From NCBI GenBank assembly GCA_009844885.1, contig VYAQ01000019.1, positions 1-64,000 of the forward strand: a stretch of DNA of 64,000 bases, given 5' to 3'. How positions within the stretch are numbered: position 1 is the first letter of the stretch; the number at the start of each line of letters is the position of its first letter. The notes under the pieces are model-generated. The model made no database searches. It saw nothing but the letters and a program-made list of their open reading frames with translations, and was not told where the DNA came from. The DNA is from Gemmatimonadota bacterium. GTDB lineage: Bacteria > Gemmatimonadota > Gemmatimonadetes > Longimicrobiales > Gaopeijiaceae. Made by a program: the position numbers and the translations under genes. Shown one piece after another: positions 55,183-64,000 of the stretch.

Positions 55183-56946
55183 CTAGCCGGGAGTCGTCGT
55201 CATCAGGAGCACCACGAGAACGACCAGCGTGAGCGGAGTGCCGAGCCGCGCATAGTCCCCGAAATGATACCCCCCCGGGCCGTAGACCATCAGGTTGGTC
55301 TGGTAGGCCACCGGCGTCATGAAGGACGCCGAAGCGGAAAGCGCGACGGCGACCGCCGCGGCGCGCGCGTCGATCCCGAAGTCGGCAGCCGTCGTTAGCG
55401 CGATGGGAAGAACGAGCGCGGCGGCCGCGTTGTTGGTGATGAAGGAGCTGAGCACCACGGTGCTGATCACGAGTCCCGCCATGGCGCCCTGCGGCCCGAA
55501 GCGCCCGAGGACATCGTTGACGAGCTGCGCGGCCGACTGGCCGAGGCCGGAGCTCTCGACCGCGGCGGCAAGTCCGAACGCGGCCCCGATCACGATGATC
55601 ACCTCGAAATCGATCGAGTCCTTGGCTTCGTTCGTGGTCAGGATGCCCGAGCCGATCAGGACGAGCGCGCCGATCAGGGACAGGTGCAGGATGGGAAGTA
55701 CGCCCAGGCCGGCGCCGAGCACGATGACCGCCGCGACACCCGCCACGACCGCCGCCTTCCCCGTCGCCTCCGGGGCCGTGTCTCCAAGGCGGGGCACGAG
55801 CAGAAAGTCGTTGCGGTGGCGCCAGCGCTCGCCGAAGCCCCGGTCCGAGATGAGCAGCAGCGTATCGCCGGCGTGGAGGGGTTCCCGCGCGAGGTGGCCC
55901 TTGATCGGCTCCCCCGCCCGGTGGATCGCCACCACCGTGCCCTGATAGCGCGCCAGAAACTGGATGTCCACGAGCGAGCGGCCCACCAGCCGGGACTCCG
56001 GCGCGATTACCGCCTCGAAATACGCGTGGCGCGGGCTGCCCACCTCATGCGGCAGGTGCGGCTGCTGGGCCGACGCAATGCCTGACACGTCGTGCAGTTC
56101 AAGCACCGTGTCCATCCCTCCCACCAGCGTCAGATAATCGCCGCCTCTGAGCACCGTCCTGCCCGAGATCTGCGCCGCTCCTTCGCCGTCGCGCTCGAAG
56201 TACACGATGACGGCACCTTCGGGGAACCGCGTCCGTGCTTCGCTGACCGGCAGCCCATCGACGGGCCCGCCGGGCTCGACAACCATGCGGACCGAGAAGC
56301 TCCGGCCCCCTGCACGCGCCTCCTGGCGCGGCGGCAGCCGGTCCGGCAAAAGCATCGGCGAGAGCACGATGGTGATCACGAGGCCCATCAGCGCCATCGG
56401 CAGGGCCAGCCGCGTCAACTCGAACATCGAGAAGGGATCATGTCCCTCCGCCTGGAGAAGACCCGAGACCACGATGTTCGTGGATGTGCCGATCAGCGTG
56501 GTCATGCCCCCGAGGATGGCGGCGAACGAGAGCGGCATGAGGTAGCGGGACGCCGAGTCTCCGCGCCGGTCCGCCCACTCCGCCACCTGCGGGGCCAGCA
56601 TGGCGATGATCGGCGTGTTGTTCAGGAACGCCGACGAGGCGGCCACGGGAACCGTAATCCGCGCGAGCGCCGTGCGCAGACCGCGGGCCTTCCCGAGGGT
56701 CGCGCGCACGAGGGGCTGCAGCGCGCCGCTCTTTTCCACCGCCCGCGCCAGAATGTAGAGCGCGGCGACGGTGATCGGCGCCGGATTGGAAAACCCCTGG
56801 AACGCCTCTCCCGGACTCACGACATCCGCCACCATGAGGACCACGACCGCGGCTCCGAAGGTGACGGCCGGCGACACCAGTTCGCGGGCCAGCACCACGA
56901 CGGCCACCGAGACGACCGCGAGGGTTAGCCACCCGTCAGCGCTCAT
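55183..56946 (-). CDS. SLC13/DASS-family permease with two RCK_C (TrkA-C) domains
   Basis: 587 residues. N-terminal and C-terminal membrane halves (about 1-195 and 400-587) carry the repeated NTP/NNA signatures SAFLNNTPIIAMLAP and SSFITNNAAAALVLP and re-entrant TSTNIVVSG and QTNLMVYGPG. Two cytosolic RCK_C domains (about 215-300 and 310-395) lie between, as in SLC13-type sodium/anion transporters for sulfate, dicarboxylates or similar. Substrate cannot be told. It is convergent with the selenoprotein gene. Confidence 0.88.
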   Translation of the reverse strand: MSADGWLTLAVVSVAVVVLARELVSPAVTFGAAVVVLMVADVVSPGEAFQGFSNPAPITVAALYILARAVEKSGALQPLVRATLGKARGLRTALARITVPVAASSAFLNNTPIIAMLAPQVAEWADRRGDSASRYLMPLSFAAILGGMTTLIGTSTNIVVSGLLQAEGHDPFSMFELTRLALPMALMGLVITIVLSPMLLPDRLPPRQEARAGGRSFSVRMVVEPGGPVDGLPVSEARTRFPEGAVIVYFERDGEGAAQISGRTVLRGGDYLTLVGGMDTVLELHDVSGIASAQQPHLPHEVGSPRHAYFEAVIAPESRLVGRSLVDIQFLARYQGTVVAIHRAGEPIKGHLAREPLHAGDTLLLISDRGFGERWRHRNDFLLVPRLGDTAPEATGKAAVVAGVAAVIVLGAGLGVLPILHLSLIGALVLIGSGILTTNEAKDSIDFEVIIVIGAAFGLAAAVESSGLGQSAAQLVNDVLGRFGPQGAMAGLVISTVVLSSFITNNAAAALVLPIALTTAADFGIDARAAAVAVALSASASFMTPVAYQTNLMVYGPGGYHFGDYARLGTPLTLVVLVVLLMTTTPG

Positions 56947-57037
56947 GGACCGCCCTGCCCGGTGCGCCCGTGTGCCCGTTGTACTCCACGCCAGACCCGT
57001 GAACGCCCCGACTCACGCTATCGGCCGTCGGTGCGGA

Positions 57038-57655
57038 TCAGCTACGATCGTACGCCAGCACGAGGGGCTCGCTCGGACCGCTGGCCACAATCGTGCGGGT
57101 CATGATCAGCCGGTCACCGATGACCTCCAGCTGCTCGCGGACCCGGCCCCCACCCACAACATGGTGATCGAGGCTCAGGATCGCGCCCTGCCACGAAACC
57201 CTGGTCCGAATCCTGTGTTCGCCCTCGCGCACTTCGACTTCGGTGCCGTCCATCGGTACGGTGATGGTCGTGCCCGGTACCGGCGTGTATCCCAGCTCCA
57301 ACGCGCCGGCACGAAGCAACAGCGTCTCCGGCCGCCTGCGCAGCACTTCGATGGTCGCACGCATGTCCGAGACCGACATGCGCCGCGACTCGACCATCCG
57401 GCGGTAGCGGCGCATCGTGCGGCTCTCGTTACGGGCGATGTCCGCCACCGGCGCTTCGTCGGCCACGCCCTCCAACTGATTGGGGATCTGGGCCGTACTG
57501 CTGGATTCGTCCAGCTCCCAGCGTCCCGAATAGGCCGAGAACAGGGCCTCCGCCTGCGCTCCGGCGACGGGCGGTCCGCCACCGCCGGAGGCGCACCCCC
57601 ATGCGCCCGCCGAGAGCGCGCTGATCGCAAGAAGACTGCGGGCTCGGAGATTCAT
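57038..57655 (-). CDS. Predicted lipoprotein, unknown function
   Basis: 205 residues from the ATG at 57655 (MNLRARSLL). A signal peptide ends in the lipobox SAGAWGC, followed by a Gly-rich linker. The mature part contains YSGRWELDESSS, a helical arginine-rich region with YRRMVESRRMSV, and a beta-rich C-terminus ending VASGPSEPLVLAYDRS, possibly a lipocalin-like barrel. An in-frame start 19 codons earlier is less likely because it would put charged residues before the signal. No function is assigned. Confidence 0.65.
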   Translation of the reverse strand: MNLRARSLLAISALSAGAWGCASGGGGPPVAGAQAEALFSAYSGRWELDESSSTAQIPNQLEGVADEAPVADIARNESRTMRRYRRMVESRRMSVSDMRATIEVLRRRPETLLLRAGALELGYTPVPGTTITVPMDGTEVEVREGEHRIRTRVSWQGAILSLDHHVVGGGRVREQLEVIGDRLIMTRTIVASGPSEPLVLAYDRS

Positions 57656-57787
57656 CCCAGGATCCTCGTGCCTGATTGCGTCGTTGCGCGTGGTCCCGTT
57701 TGCGAGCCGCACCCGGGCACCGCCATCCGTGCCGCTAGTATAGCGACGGCTACTGCCAATGCAAGACGCGCGACCGCGTCCGGCGTG

Positions 57788-58123
57788 CTAGCCGAAGAAG
57801 AGGCCGAGCACGAGGTTCGCGAGCGCGAGCGTCACTGACCCGATCAACGCCGAACGGAAGTTCCTGACCTCCATGCCCCGGATCACGGAACCCGTAACCA
57901 TGAGCGCGACGGCGTTGAGCACCAGCAGCGCCGGGATCATGAAGATGCCGAGCGAAGGCATGAAGGCGCCGGCAACCCAGACCAGTACGAAGTTGACCAG
58001 CCCGAGCACCAGCGTTCCGAACAGCGCCGCCTTGGCGTCGCGCACGTTGATCCCGTCGACCATTCGACCAACCAGGAAAAGGGCGGCGGCGTTGGCCAGC
58101 ATATGGATCACGAATCCCAGCAT
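57788..58123 (-). CDS. Small four-helix membrane protein, phage-holin-4 family
   Basis: 111 residues, almost entirely hydrophobic, with four predicted membrane helices. GFVIHMLANAAALFLVGRMVDGI, the repeated FGTLVLGLVNFVL and IGSVTLALANLVLGLFFG match the family named after a mycobacteriophage holin (PF04020 type). Such proteins are widespread chromosomal genes with no lytic role shown, and no phage genes flank this one. It is a single gene between a lipoprotein and the PD40/amidohydrolase gene. Confidence 0.8.
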   Translation of the reverse strand: MLGFVIHMLANAAALFLVGRMVDGINVRDAKAALFGTLVLGLVNFVLVWVAGAFMPSLGIFMIPALLVLNAVALMVTGSVIRGMEVRNFRSALIGSVTLALANLVLGLFFG

Positions 58124-58207
58124 TCTCTTCCTCCGGTGTGGTCCTGTCCGTCCTGTCTTGCGCTCTTGCGCCTGATTCCAACCCTACGTGTCACGGTGCA
58201 GGAAGGT

Positions 58208-61200
58208 TCACCGAGCCCCCGGCGCGCCTCCCGATCCGGGTCGCCCCGCTCGCTGCAGTAGTGCCGCCGCCTCGTGAATCCGGCCCCCGAGAATCACGAC
58301 CCGGAGGTCCCGCAATGCGCGGATGTCCCGTGTGGGATCCTCGCCGATCACGATCAGGTCGGCGATGGCGCCGGGAGCGACGACCCCCAGGCGGCCCGCC
58401 TGGCCCAGGGCCTCCCCCGATACCGACGTCGTCGCCCTGAGAACGTCGACGCTCCGCATCTCGCCGTAGCGCACCAGGGCCTCCATCTCCGCGAGGAGGC
58501 TGATCCCCGGTGGATTGATGGGCGCGTCCGTTCCCATGATGACCCGGCCGCCCGCCTCGACCACCCGGCGAGGAAGCGAGGCCATGTCCCGAACCGGCCG
58601 CCGCGCCGCTTCCAGGTCCGCCGGCCGCCGCGCCAGTTGTGGGGCCTGGGGGAAGAAGGCCTCGACGCGCGCATCGTCGAACAGGGAGGGGTCCTCGGCG
58701 ACAAGGAGGCCGTAGGCGCCGTAGATCCCGACCGTCGGGGCAATCGTCATGCCGGAGGCCGCGAGGAGCGTGACCACGTCGCCGTAGCTGCGCGACAGCT
58801 CCGAGACCTTGGTCGAGTAGCCGCGCCGACTCGTGCCCCGCACATGTTCGACGCCGTCCGCTCCGAACGCCACCGCTGGATACAGCTCGTGGGAGGTGAC
58901 CGGCACCCCGAGCGCGTGAGCCTCCTCGATGGCGCGCTTCTGGACGGGATCGGCCAGGCGCACGTAGGTCTTGACGAGGTCGTAGCCGAGGGCGTCGACG
59001 CGGGCCATCTCGAGCTCCAGCTGCGCCGGTGCGCCCAGCGCGGGAGCGCCGGGATAGTAGATCCGGCTGCCGTCGATCGTCCCCCCGGTGCCGAACCATC
59101 TCGGCGCGTTGCGCCTGCCCGACCCGCTCGCCTCCTTCGCTTCGGCCATCTCCCATGGATCGCACGCCGGGCAAAGCACCGAGGTCACACCGTAGGACAG
59201 CCAGGCTCGCCCCACCTGCTCGCCGGACGCGAGACCGCCATGCGCGTGCATTTCGATCAGGCCCGGCATCACGACCTCGTCGCCGGCGTCGACCACCCGG
59301 GCCGCAGTACGCGTGGGGTCACGGTCGGCGACCTCGACAATGCGTCCCCCCTCGACGAGGATGTCCACTTCGCGGCGCAGCTTCTCCGAGCGTCCGTCCC
59401 ACATTGCCCCCGCACGGATCAGCAGGGACTCCGGCGGCGCGGGCCGCGACCACGTCAGCGAGAGCGGAATGTCCTCGATGCGCCCGTCGAGCAGGTCGAC
59501 GCGCCGGAGACGGTCCGTGCCCAGGTAGACGATGGACCGCGAGTCACCGGTCCAGGTGGGATCGTCGGTGGCTTCGTTGGTGAGCCGTCGCGGCGTAGAG
59601 GTGGCGGGATTGCCGTCCGCCTCGGTCGGGACGACCCACAGTACCCCGCCGGCCACGTAGGCCAGCCACCTGCCGTCGGGTGACCGGACCGGACCGTCGG
59701 TGCCGCGCGTGCCGATCGAGGTATGCGCCGGAAGATCCAGGAAGCGCTCGTATTCCTGCGCGAGCGGGGCTGTGTGGGACCCGTGAACGTGGCCGTTCCA
59801 CGCCGGACCCTGCCATGGCCGGGAAGCCGCCTGAAGTCCGCCGTCCGCAGCCTGCGCGGACTCGATCGGTATGACAACGGCGCGATTCACGCCCTCCCGA
59901 AACCGGTCCGCATAGGGTTGGTGGACCGACGTGACAATGGACCGTCCGTCCGGGGACCACGAGGGCCGGCCGGCGCCGTTCAGCCCCGACCTGAGCGTAC
60001 GCACCCATCCCGTAGCCAGCTCCACCACGCTGATCCCGACCTGGTAGCCGGAACCCACGAACGCGAGACGGTTGCCGTCGGGCGACCAGGCCGCCATGGT
60101 CGCGCCCGCTCCCTCGGTGACGCGTACCGTGTTGCCATCGGCCATGCGCCGGACGTACAGGTCGGTTCTCCCGTCGCGGTCGGACGAGAAGGCGAGCCGT
60201 GAGCCGTCGGGGGACCATGCCGGATCGATCTCGATCCAGGGATCGTCGGTCAGTTGCTCCGTGTCACCGCCCATGGTGTGCACCCACAGGTCGCCGCGCG
60301 CCGAGAACGCGATGCGGCGGCCGTCCGGTGACACCGCGGGCGACACGATGCCGCGCACCGGGAAGGTGCCCGGCGCGAGGAGATCGCGCGGGCGCCGCTC
60401 ATATGGCGTTCGGTCCAGTGTCACAGTGCCCGTGAACGGAATGTTCGCGAGGCCGCTGCCTTCGTATCCGCGGCGGCGGACGAGGCCGTCGGAGGTGTAG
60501 ATGAAGCCGCTCGGAGTGGCCGCGATGCGGAAGGGAAAGACGTCTTCATCGTCACCCGTGAGGACTCGCGGCCCGGTCTCGCCGCGGCTGCCGCCGCTGC
60601 CGTCCCTGCCGTCCGCGGCGACCGCCCGCAGCACCGACCGTCCCCCGCCGATCTCGTTGTAGACCAACAACTCTCCGCGGGCGTCCCATCCCGGTGCATT
60701 GACCTGCCCGCCATCGGCGCCGGCCACGCGGCGCGGCGTGCCCGCGTCACCCCCCAACTCCTCCAGCACCCAGATCCCGGCCGCGTCACCGCTTCCCGAC
60801 GCCGCGAATGCCAGGCGGCGACCATCCGGTGAGAAGGCCGGCCCATACTCGCTTCCCGGTGCTTCGGTCATTCTGGTCACGGCCCCGCCGACCACCGCGA
60901 GCATCCAGATGTCGTAACTGCCCATCCGGTCCGAACTGAACGCGATCCTGTCCCCGTCCGGGGACCAGTGCGGCTCGCGGTGGTCGTATGGACCGCGCGT
61001 GTGCTGGCGCAGCCCGGAACCGTCCGGCGCAACGCTCCACACGTGGTAGTTGCCGTCCCAGTACGCCTGGAACGCGACACGCGCCCCGTCCGGTGACCAG
61101 GACGGCTGGCGCGCGTCGCCCACCGGGTCCGTGATCGGCACGGCGCGGCCACCTTCGACCGGCATGACCCAGATCCGGCCCACCAGATCGAAGGCGAGCA

Positions 61201-61372
61201 CGGTGCCATCGGGCGACAGCGCGGCCGCGATGTTCGTCCCCTCGGTCAGCGTCACCTCGATCGGCTGCCGCGGCGGCTCCTGGGCCCGAATGCCGCCGGA
61301 GGCCCCCAACACCGCCACCGCAAGCGCAAGCGACGCAAACCGCCCGCCCCCACGCGAGTCTCCGCGGCACAC
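58208..61372 (-). CDS. PD40 beta-propeller/amidohydrolase fusion protein
   Basis: 1,054 residues from a GTG at 61372, which places a signal peptide (ASLALAVAVLGASGGIRAQ) at the start. Residues 30-660 hold many TolB/PD40-type blades, each with a SPDG or SPDGxRxAF motif. The C-terminal 390 residues are an amidohydrolase barrel with metal-binding HAH (GLIEMHAHGG), a TSHEL histidine, EHVRG and Asp in GTDAPINPPG, ending in VVILGGRI. It is probably a periplasmic or secreted metal-dependent peptidase or imidazolonepropionase-like hydrolase. The next gene upstream ends 5 bp before this start. Confidence 0.88.
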   Translation of the reverse strand: MCRGDSRGGGRFASLALAVAVLGASGGIRAQEPPRQPIEVTLTEGTNIAAALSPDGTVLAFDLVGRIWVMPVEGGRAVPITDPVGDARQPSWSPDGARVAFQAYWDGNYHVWSVAPDGSGLRQHTRGPYDHREPHWSPDGDRIAFSSDRMGSYDIWMLAVVGGAVTRMTEAPGSEYGPAFSPDGRRLAFAASGSGDAAGIWVLEELGGDAGTPRRVAGADGGQVNAPGWDARGELLVYNEIGGGRSVLRAVAADGRDGSGGSRGETGPRVLTGDDEDVFPFRIAATPSGFIYTSDGLVRRRGYEGSGLANIPFTGTVTLDRTPYERRPRDLLAPGTFPVRGIVSPAVSPDGRRIAFSARGDLWVHTMGGDTEQLTDDPWIEIDPAWSPDGSRLAFSSDRDGRTDLYVRRMADGNTVRVTEGAGATMAAWSPDGNRLAFVGSGYQVGISVVELATGWVRTLRSGLNGAGRPSWSPDGRSIVTSVHQPYADRFREGVNRAVVIPIESAQAADGGLQAASRPWQGPAWNGHVHGSHTAPLAQEYERFLDLPAHTSIGTRGTDGPVRSPDGRWLAYVAGGVLWVVPTEADGNPATSTPRRLTNEATDDPTWTGDSRSIVYLGTDRLRRVDLLDGRIEDIPLSLTWSRPAPPESLLIRAGAMWDGRSEKLRREVDILVEGGRIVEVADRDPTRTAARVVDAGDEVVMPGLIEMHAHGGLASGEQVGRAWLSYGVTSVLCPACDPWEMAEAKEASGSGRRNAPRWFGTGGTIDGSRIYYPGAPALGAPAQLELEMARVDALGYDLVKTYVRLADPVQKRAIEEAHALGVPVTSHELYPAVAFGADGVEHVRGTSRRGYSTKVSELSRSYGDVVTLLAASGMTIAPTVGIYGAYGLLVAEDPSLFDDARVEAFFPQAPQLARRPADLEAARRPVRDMASLPRRVVEAGGRVIMGTDAPINPPGISLLAEMEALVRYGEMRSVDVLRATTSVSGEALGQAGRLGVVAPGAIADLIVIGEDPTRDIRALRDLRVVILGGRIHEAAALLQRAGRPGSGGAPGAR

Positions 61373-61377
61373 GGCCC

Positions 61378-62097
61378 CTACCTGCCCTCGATCCACGCCA
61401 CCAGCTCGTCCTGCGGCACGATCAGCACGTGGCCCTGGGCCGGCAGCACCTCGTGGGTGACATCCGCGCCCGCCGCCTCCAGGAGATCGGCCGTCGCCTG
61501 CGACCGGTCGACCCAGTTGCCGTCTTCCTCCCCCACCATCATCCACACGGGAAGGCCGGCGAACGGCACCAGCGAGGCACCGCCCTCATAGCGCCCCGGC
61601 ATGGCGATGATCCCGCCCACCCGGTCGGGCACCGCGAGCGCCGCGTGAAAGACGCCGATGCCGCCGGCCGAGGCCCCGGTCATCACGATGTCGTTCGCCG
61701 CCCCCACGAAGTTCGCGTCGATCCATTCCAGCACGGCGTCCATCACATACTCGCCGCCGTCCGACATGCCCGGGCCGTACACCTCCACGCCGACGACCGC
61801 GTACCCCGCCGCCGGCGCCGCGACGTCCCAGTAGGAGTCGATCAGGCTGAGCAGGAGGTCCGAGTCGCCCCTGCCCCACGGAAACGCCAGCACCACACCC
61901 CTGGCCGCGACCGTGGGGCGAATGACCGCGATGTTTACCGGCTCCTGCAGCGCCGTCGTAAGCGCAACCCACTCCAGCGTCGCGGGCGCCTGGGGCCGTA
62001 CCGGATCGTCGGCGCCGCACGCGAGCAGGAGCACGGCGGCCCACGCCGCAGCGCGGGCCGCGCGCGCCCCGCCCCCACCGTGCCCTCGTGCGGTCAT
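61378..62097 (-). CDS. Lipoprotein alpha/beta hydrolase
   Basis: 239 residues; signal peptide with lipobox VLLLAC (Cys27), so membrane-attached outside the cytoplasm. The hydrolase nucleophile elbow is GASAG (Ser143), with a likely acid in VGEEDGNWVD (about 189-198) and His223 in PAQGHVLI. The pattern resembles small esterase/peptidase-like proteins acting on polymers such as feruloyl or PHB esters. The substrate is unknown. The gene lies between the amidohydrolase and the choice-of-anchor gene on the same strand, 5 bp from each. Confidence 0.8.
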   Translation of the reverse strand: MTARGHGGGGARAARAAAWAAVLLLACGADDPVRPQAPATLEWVALTTALQEPVNIAVIRPTVAARGVVLAFPWGRGDSDLLLSLIDSYWDVAAPAAGYAVVGVEVYGPGMSDGGEYVMDAVLEWIDANFVGAANDIVMTGASAGGIGVFHAALAVPDRVGGIIAMPGRYEGGASLVPFAGLPVWMMVGEEDGNWVDRSQATADLLEAAGADVTHEVLPAQGHVLIVPQDELVAWIEGR

Positions 62098-62102
62098 CGC
62101 CG

Positions 62103-64000
62103 TTACGGAATCAGATTCCGCCTGCCCGTGTTCCTGACGATGAAGAGGCCGTCGCCGGTGCTGGTCATGACCACCACGCCGCTCGCGAAGTAGGGGTAGT
62201 TGCTCCACGAGGCCCCGCCGTACGGCGAGTTGTCGAAGTACGCGATCTCGACCGGATCGGTGCGGTCGGTGATGTCGAGGATCCTCAGCCCCGCGCCGTA
62301 GTTCGACTGGTACATGAGGTTGTCGCGGATGTAGAGGTTGTGATCGGTGTCGGGAGTCTCGGCGATGTACTCGGCCGCGAGGACCGGCTCGTCGAGGTCC
62401 TCGACGTCCCAGATCAGCGTGCGGGTGCCCTCGACCAGGCCCTGCGGCTCGTCCCCTTCGTCGTTCATGTAGAAGAAGCGGTGGTCCTCGGTCAGCCAGC
62501 CCTGGTGCGCGTAGGCGACCGCGGGGTAGTCCGCCATGGAAACCATGACGGGATTGTCCTTGTCCGTCACGTCGCTGATGCTGAGCGCCGTCTCGTTGGA
62601 GCCGAGGCAGATCTCGCGGCCCTGATAGTCCTCGTCGGGGCCGTCGTAGATCACGCACTGCGCGTCGTGGGAGTAGCCCGTGCCGCGCCGTCCCGTCTGG
62701 CCGTCGAAGAAGCACCCGGCGAAGGCGGGTTCCGAAGGCTCGCTCAGGTCCAGCATGTGCAGGCCGCCGCCGCAGGTCTCGCCGCCGCCGCTGCTGCCCA
62801 CCACGTACGCGAATCCGGTCCCCTCGTTGATCACGATGTTGTGGGCGCTGGCGATGCCGTCGTACAGGAAGTCGGGATCGAAGGTCACGGGCTCGCCGCG
62901 CACCTCGCGCAGGCGGCGCAGGTCGAATACCTGCACACCGTGCTGGCCGGCGCCGTCCGCCACGATGTAGGTATGGTCGTCGTGGACCTTCATGTCGCGC
63001 CACACGCTGCTGAACGAACCGGGCGTCTTGGGCAGATCCCCCAGCATGACCGGGTTGTAGGGGTCGGTGAGGTCGACGAAGGCGGTTCCGTCGGTGCGCC
63101 CGACGATGGCGATCTCCCGCCCCGTCTCGGGGTCGGTCCAGCCCCAGATGTCGTTCAGCCGGGCGCCCCGTCCGCCCGCCATCTCCTTGATCGGCAGGAA
63201 CGAGATGATGTTGACGTTGTCGCACTCATAGCCCGCCGCGTCTCCCTCCTCGCAGGGGATCTCGTCCTCCAGACCGACGATCGCCGGGAGTCCCCGATGG
63301 TCGCCGATCACCAGGTCGCCTCCGGTCCACATCCCCCCGGACCCGCGCGCCATGATGACCGCACCACCGGCCCGGCTGTCGATGCCGCCGGCGCCGACCA
63401 CCGCGACGTCGCCCGCAACGACCACGGAACTGCCGAACGAGGCGTTCTCGGCCAGGTCGTCCCGTGCGGACAGGGTCACCCCGCCCCATCCCGCTGCGTC
63501 GCGGTCGAAGCGGTAGACCGCGCCCATCCGGGTGTTCGACCCGGGAGCGCCGACCCACAGCTGGCCGCCGTCGAAGCCGAGGGCGGACCCGAACTGGTCG
63601 CGGCCGGAACTGTAGAACGGCCGCAGGACTCCGTCCGGTGCCCACGCTCCTGTTTCCGCGTCGAGTGCAAAAGTAACCACGGCCCCCGCGCCACCCGCAG
63701 CACCGGGCGCGCCGACAAGGCCGACCGATCCGCGCACCGCCAGCGCCGCCCCGAAGCCGTTTCGCTCGCCGAGATCCGTACCGGCTTCGAGCCGTGCAAC
63801 CGGCCCCGCCATCCCGGACGTGGCGTCCACGGTGAATCCGTAGACTTCGGTCGGCGCGTCGCGGCTCGCCGCAGTGGTGACCAGCGTGGCGCCGCCAGCG
63901 AACGCCAACGCCGTCCCGAATCCCTGCCCGGCGCCCTCTACGGGCAACACCTCGGCCGTGGATACCCAGTCGGCACCGCTTCCGGTGAACACGTGGACCG
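62103..64000 (-). CDS. Choice-of-anchor B / LVIVD-repeat surface protein (partial, 5' end outside window)
   Basis: At least 629 residues; the frame is open to the window edge, so the N-terminus is missing. The first part (to about residue 235) has FG-GAP-like blades (GFGAALAVRGSVGLVGAPG, FGSALGFDGGQLWVGAPG). The rest has LVIVD-type blades, seen as GTAFVDLTDPYNPVMLGDLP and GLRILDITDRTDPVEIAYFD, typical of choice-of-anchor B proteins. Several cysteines (CEEGDAAGYEC, ETCGGG, AGCFFDG) suggest disulfides in an exported protein. It ends GDGLFIVRNTGRRNLIP, with no C-terminal sorting domain seen. Confidence 0.82.
   Translation of the reverse strand, partial: VHVFTGSGADWVSTAEVLPVEGAGQGFGTALAFAGGATLVTTAASRDAPTEVYGFTVDATSGMAGPVARLEAGTDLGERNGFGAALAVRGSVGLVGAPGAAGGAGAVVTFALDAETGAWAPDGVLRPFYSSGRDQFGSALGFDGGQLWVGAPGSNTRMGAVYRFDRDAAGWGGVTLSARDDLAENASFGSSVVVAGDVAVVGAGGIDSRAGGAVIMARGSGGMWTGGDLVIGDHRGLPAIVGLEDEIPCEEGDAAGYECDNVNIISFLPIKEMAGGRGARLNDIWGWTDPETGREIAIVGRTDGTAFVDLTDPYNPVMLGDLPKTPGSFSSVWRDMKVHDDHTYIVADGAGQHGVQVFDLRRLREVRGEPVTFDPDFLYDGIASAHNIVINEGTGFAYVVGSSGGGETCGGGLHMLDLSEPSEPAFAGCFFDGQTGRRGTGYSHDAQCVIYDGPDEDYQGREICLGSNETALSISDVTDKDNPVMVSMADYPAVAYAHQGWLTEDHRFFYMNDEGDEPQGLVEGTRTLIWDVEDLDEPVLAAEYIAETPDTDHNLYIRDNLMYQSNYGAGLRILDITDRTDPVEIAYFDNSPYGGASWSNYPYFASGVVVMTSTGDGLFIVRNTGRRNLIP

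Noticed and set aside
57788-58123. Prophage lysis gene (holin)
   Set aside because: Family name only; no endolysin, phage structural genes or integrase nearby.

Overview
The window is GC-rich, densely coded DNA, most likely from a Gemmatimonadota bacterium. This is an inference from several things together: a SprA-like giant outer-membrane protein, DUF5916 and PD40/amidohydrolase surface proteins, a pilMNOPQ-aroC-aroK-topA gene order, Gram-negative LptF/LptG, and frequent GTG starts with ATGA-type gene overlaps. No rRNA, CRISPR array, insertion sequence or prophage was seen. There is one tRNA, tRNA-Leu(UAG).

Region 1 (1-11.2 kb, + strand) is a protein-quality-control block: dnaK, an HtrA/Deg protease, tRNA-Leu, tig, clpP, clpX, lon, engB and a small lipoprotein gene. 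Two identical 15-bp palindromes precede dnaK. Region 2 (11.2-31.6 kb, - strand) is a run of 20 co-oriented genes, most overlapping or nearly so. Transcription runs from pilA through the minor pilin genes and pilMNOPQ into aroC, aroK, topA, trmFO, xerC, hslV, hslU, argF, gcvT and a sigma-54 activator gene. The topA-trmFO-xerC-hslV-hslU part matches the order around codY in Bacillus. A sigma-54-type -24/-12 element lies upstream of pilA.

Region 3 (31.7-40.4 kb) carries a glycosyltransferase, a LysM/M15-like peptidase, Mn-type superoxide dismutase, DNA polymerase IV, a sodium:amino-acid symporter with a large soluble insertion, and a second pilus/competence cluster (comEA, pilT, pilC). Region 4 (40.5-50.2 kb) holds the 2,055-residue SprA homologue, divergent lptF-lptG, and a DapF-family protein in which both catalytic cysteines are serines.

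Region 5 (50.3-64 kb) is accessory: a DUF5916 outer-membrane protein, a thioredoxin-fold protein translationally coupled to a UGSC-family selenoprotein, an SLC13 transporter, lipoproteins, a small four-helix membrane protein, a PD40/amidohydrolase fusion, a lipoprotein alpha/beta hydrolase and a partial choice-of-anchor/LVIVD protein. The selenoprotein has an in-frame TGA (54903-54905) followed by a bacterial-type SECIS hairpin with a GGTCT loop. Conventional gene calling would break this gene in two.

A dispersed palindromic repeat family was also found, with termini like CTAGCAGTCCGTGGACAAA. There are five copies or fragments, each at the 3' end of a gene: htrA, clpX, topA, the glycosyltransferase gene and sprA. 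It looks like a MITE/REP-type element, possibly used as a transcription or mRNA 3'-end signal.
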